From the NCBI GenBank assembly GCA_028023455.1, contig JAQFVV010006231.1, positions 7,516,036-7,580,035 of the forward strand: 64,000 bases of DNA. Direction: 5' to 3'. The translations under genes were made by a program, and so were the position numbers. The stretch's first letter is position 1. Each line of letters opens with the position of its first letter. The stretch comes from Epiperipatus broadwayi. Its lineage: Eukaryota > Onychophora > Udeonychophora > Euonychophora > Peripatidae. The notes beneath the pieces were generated by a model. The model was not told the origin of the DNA. It was given only the letters and a program-made list of their open reading frames with translations, and did not search any database. Below are positions 58,401 to 64,000 of this stretch, one piece after another.

Positions 58401-61214
58401 ATCGTTGGAATTGTAAGTTCTGAGTAGCTTGTCAAATCATATCACCCACATTATCATTATTTCATTTATTATTATTACTGGCAATTCATCCTCCCGGTAT
58501 GAATGTAATATTATATTACAAAATTTTACTTTATTTAAGGCTAGTTTTAATAAAATTATTACTTAATCTCATATAGTAAATATAGATTTGTAGGCATACG
58601 GAAATAATTTAAATGACATTAATTGATTATTTGATATCGTTTTCTTAGTTCATTGAGAGCACAGGATGGGAATAGATGATATAAACATTGGTATGTGAAT
58701 ATAGAATTATTTTGCATTGATAATAATTTAACAAATGAAATTATAAATATTGAAATAACAGACAAGAGGAAGAGCCTCCGAATATTAAGTGTTATTTTAT
58801 TTTATTTAAATGTTATTTAGTCAAATTTATAATTTATGTAAATTACTGTTAAATCATCATTGATGTGTTTGTAAAAGAATGTGTCTTGTAATAAATGTTT
58901 GTTGAAGTAAGATTCCCTCTGAATTATTTTATCATATACGTTCGATTGACTATTTCCACACGCACATATGTTCAACGTAATATAATTATAATATTTATCA
59001 GTTTAATAATATATGCAATCTATCTCGATAACACTGAATTAATTGATCTAAACTGTAAAATGCCAAGAATAGATTATACCTTATTTAAAACTATTACCTT
59101 TCAGTTTAATAGTATATGTCATTTATTTAAATAATATTGAATTAATTGATCCAAAACATTGTATAATGTCAAGATATAGATTTTACCTTGTTTAAAATAG
59201 TGATGTGAGATAAAAATGTACCAGATTCTTATCATTGTCTATTCTTCATTTTATTGTAATAATTGTCAGTTTCATAATAGTCCTCATTATTTAATAGTCA
59301 TATTATATTAGGATTGACTTATTATTCATATAACAGAACCCTGAGATTATTTCATCATTTAAATAAACATTGATATAGCTGTGCAATCTAAATTAAATGC
59401 CAGTAGATTGATTATCGTTACAGTGATCCCCAAATATATTAGATGAGTGGCATGATTGGTCTAGCATATACTTGGATGGTGAGAGAATTAAACATATCAT
59501 GATTCTTTGTTTAATCCACAAATTGCTTTCTTTTGATAACTTAAATAAGTGCTTATAATATAACTAAATAAACATTATAATTATTGTTTATAAATGCTTC
59601 TCTCATCCCCATTTGCATTCTAGATAACCACGGTACCCTATAATCCCCAACTGAGCTAAGCTGTAGATTATTAGTATAGTAAGAGTCATCCATAAGTAGA
59701 GATGCAACATAAAGTATAAATTTATTCTATCTTGTATAGAATTGGCATCTGGGCATTTATTTGTGCATGAAGTGATATAGGTGAAGATTGTAGAAGTTAC
59801 AGTATATATGAAAATATAACTTATTAAACAGTTAATAAATTTTATATAAACAAAAATAATCGAAAATATGATTTTAGATAGCATAAAAATAATCAAAGTT
59901 GCCTAATGTATCTAAAACAAACCCTTAAAATATGGAAAAGAAAATGGGAATTCCTTTATATAATAAAAAACTTTACATTGGATTATGATGTTGACAATAA
60001 AATAATTTAACTCAAGATATGGCTAGACTATTAATAGAGGGTTATTAATAGAGGAATATAAAAAATGGGGCATGGAAATGAGTATAATAAAAAAACAAAA
60101 AGTATATGTATTGGAGAAATGTAATGATATAATATTGGAAAATGAACAGTAGATTGAAAAATATGAGGAATATAAATATGTAGGCATGAAGGGGAATAAC
60201 AGTTTAAGCTATAAGAGAAAGAAATGGGTAGAAAAGCTATAATGATAATAAATGAATATTATAGAATCAGAATGCCGTATAGCAAAAATCAGTAATCAAA
60301 TATATGACCAATAATAAAAAAGCATTATTATTTATGACAATTAAGTATGGCAGTCTAAAGAAGGAATGAAAAGGGAATTAATAACTATAGAAATTGTTTA
60401 CTGATTAAGATATTAAGAAAAGGCAAGGAGAGTGCATAAGCAAAAAAAAATTAACCAGTATAATAAATATCAAAATGACAGTTGGAATGATATGAATATA
60501 TATAGAGAGAATTTCTCAGAAAAGATTACTGAAATAAATATTAAATGGATACTATTAGAAAAAAGAATGTTCAAAAAGAAGTTTCTGGATGGTTTATAGA
60601 TGAGTGAAATATGGTGATTGAAAATATGAAAACATCAATAGTATTATAGAATGATAAGAAAAATAAGATCCATGAAAATGGTTGTTTAAAATGTTATGCA
60701 TCAAAAAATTTAATATTGTAAAAAGAAAAAGGCAAGTATTTGAAATTTATTTTTTAATTAAATTAAAAACCTTAGAAGAATATATTTGAGAAAGAATGGG
60801 AATAATGATGTTAAAAATAGTGAATTAATTTGAGAAAATTTCTATAGTAAGACAATTAAGAAAAAAATAACTGATAGAAAATTATTATTATTATATAGAT
60901 TAATAAGGGAAGTGTAAATGTGGGGCACGTATCAGCATTTATAGAGTGATTGGTAAGCCATACATTAAATTTGCATCAGTAAAATATTTAAAAAAAATTT
61001 GTTATTAAAACTATTACCTGTGCTACTGGTGTACAACTTTTGCTATTACATTGATGATCTGGTTTTGTTATATAACTTTTTAATCCACAAAGTCCATTCA
61101 GTTTTGTAATGCATTCCCAAATATTTCCTATATCTGGGCAACAGTCTGAAAGTTCATCATAACTCAGTTCAATCAATGTTCCATTTTGAATAGCATGATA
61201 ACTTACTACTGCGT
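46373..61214 (-). CDS. Papain-family cysteine protease, cathepsin L-like (3' three exons)
   Basis: Three minus-strand exons (61214-61018, 53286-53055, 46464-46373) join in phase and give about 172 residues to TAA at 46373. Papain-family marks in order: [20 protein letters not shown] (usual LSEQ.LVDC), [19 protein letters not shown] (usual GY..V..GDE..L..AV), [20 protein letters not shown] (usual VAIDA...F..Y..GIY), [12 protein letters not shown] with the catalytic His, [20 protein letters not shown] with the catalytic Asn, and the C-terminus [11 protein letters not shown]. Such enzymes are made as secreted or lysosomal proenzymes that cut peptide bonds. The exon with the catalytic Cys and the Gln of the oxyanion hole, the prodomain and the signal peptide are not in the window. 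The usual GCxGG block after LVDC is missing, so this is a divergent member. Introns are 7.7 and 6.6 kb. Confidence 0.92.
46465..47085. other. Protease intron, A+T-rich, nothing recognised
   Basis: No exon or element boundary seen. Confidence 0.4.
47086..47359. mobile_element. Long palindromic MITE, 274 bp
   Basis: Left arm starts CTATTCTGGAAAGATTATAA and continues through TAAGTTTATATAAATAGAAT to ATTTATGTGATAA. The right arm is the reverse complement (TTATCACGTAAATA ... ATTTATAATCTTTCCAGAATAG). The right arm carries an extra stretch at about 47290-47320 (TGGCTAACCTAGTCGAAAGC) absent from the left arm. No ORF. Lies in a protease intron. Confidence 0.8.
47360..48344 (+). pseudogene. LINE H: possible very old + strand LINE remnant
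   Basis: The + strand is rich in A and G, with fragments such as [19 protein letters not shown] and LNLGKVYD near 47770-47850, and [13 protein letters not shown] near 48070. These look like the tail of a LINE RT, but no diagnostic catalytic motif survives. Call is weak. Confidence 0.25.
48345..48357. repeat. Target site duplication, left (retroposon copy 1)
   Basis: AAAAGGAAGAGTT, repeated at 48772-48784. Confidence 0.8.
48358..48771 (+). mobile_element. Retroposon with 120-bp inverted arms, copy 1
   Basis: A 57-bp leader holding ATCACATGACCATCACC and CTTATGCTTGTGTATAAC is followed by a left arm (48415-48533), a 117-bp spacer and a right arm (48651-48771). The arms are near-perfect reverse complements: AAAACAGGCAAAACTCAC ... 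CCTCAGACT against AGTCTGAGG ... GTGAGTTTTGCCTGTTTT. It is flanked by the 13-bp duplication AAAAGGAAGAGTT. There is no ORF and no poly(A). A second copy lies at 62198-62481. Strand is by convention: the right end is constant and the left end varies between copies. Confidence 0.85.
48905..49115 (+). pseudogene. Possible LINE linker fragment
   Basis: The + strand reads [17 protein letters not shown] and then [20 protein letters not shown], which could be the region between endonuclease and RT of a LINE. It may belong to LINE H, split by the retroposon at 48358-48771. Weak. Confidence 0.2.
49116..52349. other. Protease intron with unclassified patches
   Basis: 49910-50180 and 51000-51560 have more G+C than the surroundings and several short open frames on the + strand, but none matches a protein I know. 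They look like old inserted sequence. TA microsatellites near 50812 and 51883. Confidence 0.3.
52350..52690 (+). pseudogene. LINE I: short + strand reverse transcriptase remnant
   Basis: [20 protein letters not shown] and [14 protein letters not shown] near 52575-52680 resemble the LKINVEKTKVMV.EKPS... segment just after the catalytic box of LINE reverse transcriptases. The rest is unreadable. Antisense to the protease gene. Confidence 0.5.
52691..53054. other. Protease intron next to the exon donor
   Basis: A+T-rich. On the minus strand the donor GTATGT lies at 53054-53049. Confidence 0.5.
53055..53286 (-). CDS. Cysteine protease exon with catalytic His and Asn
   Basis: The acceptor is TTTTTAG on the minus strand and the donor TGGG|GTATGT. 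Enters in phase 0 ([14 protein letters not shown]) and leaves in phase 1 (ICKNSWG). Contains [10 protein letters not shown] and FWICKNSW. Confidence 0.95.
53287..54289. other. Protease intron, A+T-rich, nothing recognised
   Basis: A slightly G+C-richer patch at 54100-54240 matches nothing known. Confidence 0.4.
54290..55460 (+). pseudogene. LINE J: decayed + strand LINE with RT motifs
   Basis: Near 54737-54830 the + strand reads [20 protein letters not shown] and [13 protein letters not shown]. This is the QAGFR.GRS..D.I......E......K...... block of LINE reverse transcriptases. [20 protein letters not shown] follows in another frame (usual YIDIKKAYDSV), and C-terminal tail fragments continue to about 55460. 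Many stops and frameshifts. Antisense to the protease gene. Confidence 0.78.
55461..59034. other. Protease intron, mostly unclassified
   Basis: C10 run near 55557. 55600-55690 and 57780-58460 are less A+T-rich. 58385-58395 has a TATA-like GATATAAAAGG that could be part of an LTR, but I found no TG...CA ends with matching flanks. No exon supported. Confidence 0.3.
59035..59210. repeat. Short tandem duplication, period about 105 bp
   Basis: TTGAATTAATTGATC with A/C-rich and ATTWTACCTTRTTTAAAA blocks recurs about 105 bp downstream with small changes. The first copy overlaps the end of a 79-codon + frame that I do not consider a gene. Confidence 0.55.
59211..59939. other. Protease intron; minus frame at 59603-59896 not called
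   Basis: A 97-codon minus frame encodes hydrophobic stretches ([18 protein letters not shown]) but matches nothing I know. A+T-rich DNA often gives such frames by chance. Confidence 0.3.
59940..60880 (+). pseudogene. LINE K: decayed + strand LINE, 3' half
   Basis: The + strand at 60035-60190 reads [20 protein letters not shown], then IILENEQ and [17 protein letters not shown]. This is the segment after the catalytic box of LINE reverse transcriptases (L...Y.KWGLEIN..KT..L.......I..C..YKYLG). Downstream fragments to about 60880 are the worn C-terminal tail. Stops are frequent. Antisense to the protease gene. Confidence 0.75.
60881..61017. other. Intron next to the protease exon donor
   Basis: On the minus strand the donor GTAATAG lies at 61017-61011. 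Confidence 0.6.
61018..61214 (-). CDS. Cysteine protease exon ([20 protein letters not shown]...)
   Basis: The acceptor is CATTTTTTTAG on the minus strand; it enters in phase 1 and leaves in phase 0 at GTAGCACAG|GTAATA. Encodes [38 protein letters not shown] and [16 protein letters not shown]. The preceding exon, which should carry CGSCWAF, is not in the remaining 2.8 kb. Confidence 0.88.
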
Positions 61215-62182
61215 CTAAAAAAATGAGTTGCATCCACTATTATAATCCTTTAAATGAGATTTATATATAGAGAATTTACTAAACACACATAGGATATATG
61301 AAATATATGTGAGCATCCATTTAGATATATGTAATAAACCTATCAAATTGCAAGAAAATATGTAAATGGATAGTTCATATTGCAGCAAAGAAAAATATTT
61401 ACTATCAGCTCAATATTATGCATATTTTGTTTTGTAACTGAAAGCACATTCAGATGTTCCAAGAGCTAAATATGTTCCATTTGATATATGGAACATTCAA
61501 TATTTAAATTAATAATATATGATTCTATTTGAGGTCTTATAAATAGCAAGTCAGTGACCTAATCCCATTAAACTAATTACTTATTATTTTGTTTCATACA
61601 TGAAAGCCTATTTAGATACCTCTGGAGCTAAAAATAAGCCACTTAATAGATATTGGTAACATTATTCCAAATAAGAATGCATGATTCTATTCAAGTTACC
61701 TACTTATTTGCAATCTGGTAATCCAAATTTATTATGCTCATCTATGTTTACATGTATTTTAAATAAATTTCATATATTTAAGTATATGTTTTATAAATCA
61801 CATATAATAATCATGAATATACTAATTAACCTTTATAGGATTAGGTCTCTGGCTTGCTATTTATAAAATACACATTTTTCAGCAGTTTTTGATTTAGTAT
61901 CTCACTTTTTGAATAAAATCATCTGTTCTTAATTCAAATATATTTAACATATATGTGTTGAGTAAAGCTGATGTTTAGTTGTAAGGGCACCTGAATGAGT
62001 TTTCTGATTCAACAAAATGCATATGGCATTGAATTAGTAGACAATACCTTTTTTTGAAGTGATTGGAGGCTTTTATTTAGACACTTGTCTGCAGTTTGAT
62101 TTGTCAGCTTTATTATATGTACAGAAATCTTTTTGATCACTGTTATAATAAAAATGTTGCTTATTTCTTTTTAGGTGTATAA
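61215..62182. other. Protease intron or upstream DNA; short internal repeats
   Basis: A+T-rich. Loosely repeated modules (CATTYAGAT.....CAGAGCTAAATA at about 61448 and 61605) suggest an old duplication. No exon. Confidence 0.35.
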
Positions 62183-62197
62183 TAACATTACAATATA
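62183..62197. repeat. Target site duplication, left (retroposon copy 2)
   Basis: TAACATTACAATATA, repeated at 62482-62496. Confidence 0.85.
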
Positions 62198-62481
62198 ACA
62201 TCACATGACCACCTCCTCTTATGCTTGTGTATAACTTGTTAAAAACAGGCAAAACTCACTATATATATTGCCACACACAGCAAGCTAGCCTAAGATCTAG
62301 ATGCAGTGTTCTCAGATCCAAGGCTCCTCATACGACGAAGGCCATAAGCCAGAAACTAGTCTGGAGATATTGGATGAATAGGCACTAGATGGGGATTTTA
62401 TGCACAAATCTTCTGGCATCCATTGATTACTTGAGCTCGCTGTTGTGGCAATATATATATATAGTGAGTTTTGCCTGTTTT
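62198..62481 (+). mobile_element. Retroposon with inverted arms, copy 2 (internally deleted)
   Basis: Shares the leader (ATCACATGACC, CTTATGCTTGTGTATAAC), outer arm (AAACAGGCAAAACTCAC), spacer (AGTGTTCTCAGATCCAAGGC-like) and right arm with copy 1 at 48358. It lacks the inner part of the left arm and part of the spacer, leaving paired arms of about 49 bp. Flanked by a 15-bp duplication. The left end starts 13 bp further in than in copy 1, while the right end GTTTTGCCTGTTTT is the same in both. Confidence 0.87.
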
Positions 62482-62496
62482 TAACATTACAATATA

Positions 62497-63654
62497 TAGG
62501 AATATATTTTTGCTTTTAAAATGATTAATAATATCAAAGAAAAACTTTATGTATTGATTATGATACAAACATCCAAAAATTAGATGAGACTAATATATTA
62601 TAGAGATTTTAATATTATGAATTATTGAGAGAAGTTAGAGAATTTATTCAGATAATAATAAAAAATGGATATTATAGAACTGTATAAAATATGAAAGAGC
62701 TATTTAAAGTAAAGACATTGTCATGATTTTATACTCAAATATGTGAAAATTATATGACACCAGTTATGCAAAGCTGGAGTCACTAGATAACACTTTATAT
62801 TTACTTTGCAGTTACATGAGTTTTTATTTAAATTTATAATTTTTTACTTTATATATCAACATATTCTATTAAGAAGTTCTAAGATTAATCTTTAAATAGT
62901 AAATTTAGAAGTAAATTTCACTGCTAAAAATAGCAAGTATTGTCAAGTTGAATTTTTATCAAAGTTCATATATAAAGAAGTCAGGCTTATATAATCCTTT
63001 CAATTTTTTAAATCTTTTAAAATTAACTAAAAAAGTTTTGTAACTGCCTTTATATCTAATTATGAACAAGAGCCATTTCTTCTCAAATAAAAATATGGAT
63101 ATTTTTCTAAGTAATGACAAAGAAGAAATGAATAATTCTAATATATCATATGCTAATATTCATAAAAAAATTCACTTCTAATATTAATAAAATATAGAAG
63201 TATGTGAGAAATTTGATTTGACTTCAACCACTTTTAAAATCTTAATATTCTCCTTTACTGCCATTAAAATTTATATTACAAAATTCCCAACAGAAAGTTT
63301 ATTAAATGCTGATGTTAAAAAAATGGAGCATGATCTATAAAATTTTAGATGACACCAACAATAGATATATTATTAATCTCATAATCGTATACAAAAAAAG
63401 ATTTTCACAATATCTGATTTATAAATAATACATTCAAACATTTTCAAAACATAAACATCCATTTTCTATGTCATATTAATGGAAATCTATGCAGTCTATG
63501 CATGCGCTTTTTATACCCTCATTTTCATCTGTTTTTCAGCTTTTGATAAAGATAAGGTTTATTTTTCTACGATAAAAAATTTATGATAATTTTTGTGATC
63601 AAGTAAATTGAATTTTTTTGTCTTTCTCTCTCTTTTTTTTTTTTTTTTTGATAG
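62497..63654. other. A+T-rich sequence before a + strand exon
   Basis: No element recognised. Ends with a strong pyrimidine tract (TCTTTCTCTCTC plus a T run) and GATAG at 63650-63654. Confidence 0.4.
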
Positions 63655-63746
63655 TTACTGGAAAGGATTTGACCCTGAAAAATATATCAGTAAAAACTTA
63701 CTTTTACAGATATATTTTGAAAACAACGTTGTGCGCGAGCCCAAAG
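63655..63746 (+). CDS. Exon of an unrecognised gene
   Basis: A 92-bp segment lies between a very strong acceptor (about 25 pyrimidines, then GATAG) and the donor CCCAAAG|GTAAGA. It is much less A+T-rich than its flanks. One frame (phase 2 in, phase 1 out) reads YWKGFDPEKYISKNLLLQIY and FENNVVREPK, a normal-looking charged and aromatic mix. A second frame is also open (TGKDLTLKNISVKT...CASPK) but looks less protein-like. I do not recognise the family. The gene must start and end outside this exon, and no partner exon was found to its left. Confidence 0.6.
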
Positions 63747-64000
63747 GTAAGAATTTATTTTTCTATATTTTTTAATTATTATTAATTTTTATATATTTTT
63801 TTAATTATTATTTTTATATATATATGATAAAAATATACAAAAAATCTATTATTGAAACTAATATAAAAAAAAAAGATCGTGGTTAACTGCATTTTTTCTA
63901 TGATGCTGAAGTATTTGAATTAGATGATATCAGATAAAAATATATATATATGTTTTTCAAATATTATGACCTGATTTAGATTTTTTTATAATCTCTTCTC
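63747..64000. other. Intron after the unrecognised exon
   Basis: A+T-rich with TA microsatellites; the donor GTAAGA is at its start. No further exon before the window ends. Confidence 0.5.

Noticed and set aside
58895-59134. 79-codon + frame
   Set aside because: Low complexity, and its end lies in a tandem duplication; no splice or family support.
59603-59896. 97-codon minus frame with hydrophobic stretches
   Set aside because: No family match; hydrophobic frames arise by chance in T-rich DNA. Left as a gap note only.

Overview
This window is a strongly A+T-rich piece of an animal nuclear genome. It has spliceosomal introns of up to about 14 kb, many decayed non-LTR retrotransposons, hAT transposons and palindromic repeats. 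Residue patterns in the two recognisable host genes look arthropod-like, but that is an inference and I cannot name the species. There is no bacterial gene organisation, no operon and no CRISPR array.

Layout. From 10822 to 46186 on the + strand lie the last seven exons of translation initiation factor 3 subunit M (eIF3m, PCI domain). They cover about 279 residues; the N-terminal 100 or so residues must be encoded upstream, since I found no convincing exon for them in 1-10821. The exons join in phase, and one intron has a GC-AG splice pair. Facing it tail to tail on the - strand, from 61214 down to 46373, are the last three exons of a divergent papain-family (cathepsin L-like) cysteine protease. 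They carry the catalytic His and Asn; the exon with the catalytic Cys is not in the window. The two stop codons are only 187 bp apart. Near the right edge (63655-63746, + strand) is a strong exon-like segment of a gene I do not recognise.

The rest is mostly transposable elements. 870-3990: an endonuclease plus reverse transcriptase LINE with three frameshifts. 6260-8055: a TIR element holding a tandem repeat and a tRNA-sized insertion. 9268-9893: a solo LTR with TATA box, poly(A) signal and 5-bp target duplication. Intron 10946-25241: a decayed hAT transposase, a LINE tail, a foldback element with three 69-bp repeats, and a second LINE family present as two abutting head-to-tail copies. Intron 25499-33622: a hAT MITE, two palindromic elements and a second hAT transposase. 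Introns at 33723-45977: four LINE pieces, one of them a 74-bp insertion with a 12-bp target duplication. The protease introns (46465-61017) hold four + strand LINE remnants and a long palindrome. They also hold one of two copies of a retroposon with long inverted arms; the other lies at 62198-62481.

Large-scale pattern. Nearly every LINE remnant runs antisense to its host gene: - strand inside eIF3m, + strand inside the protease. The switch falls at the 46.2-kb convergence point.
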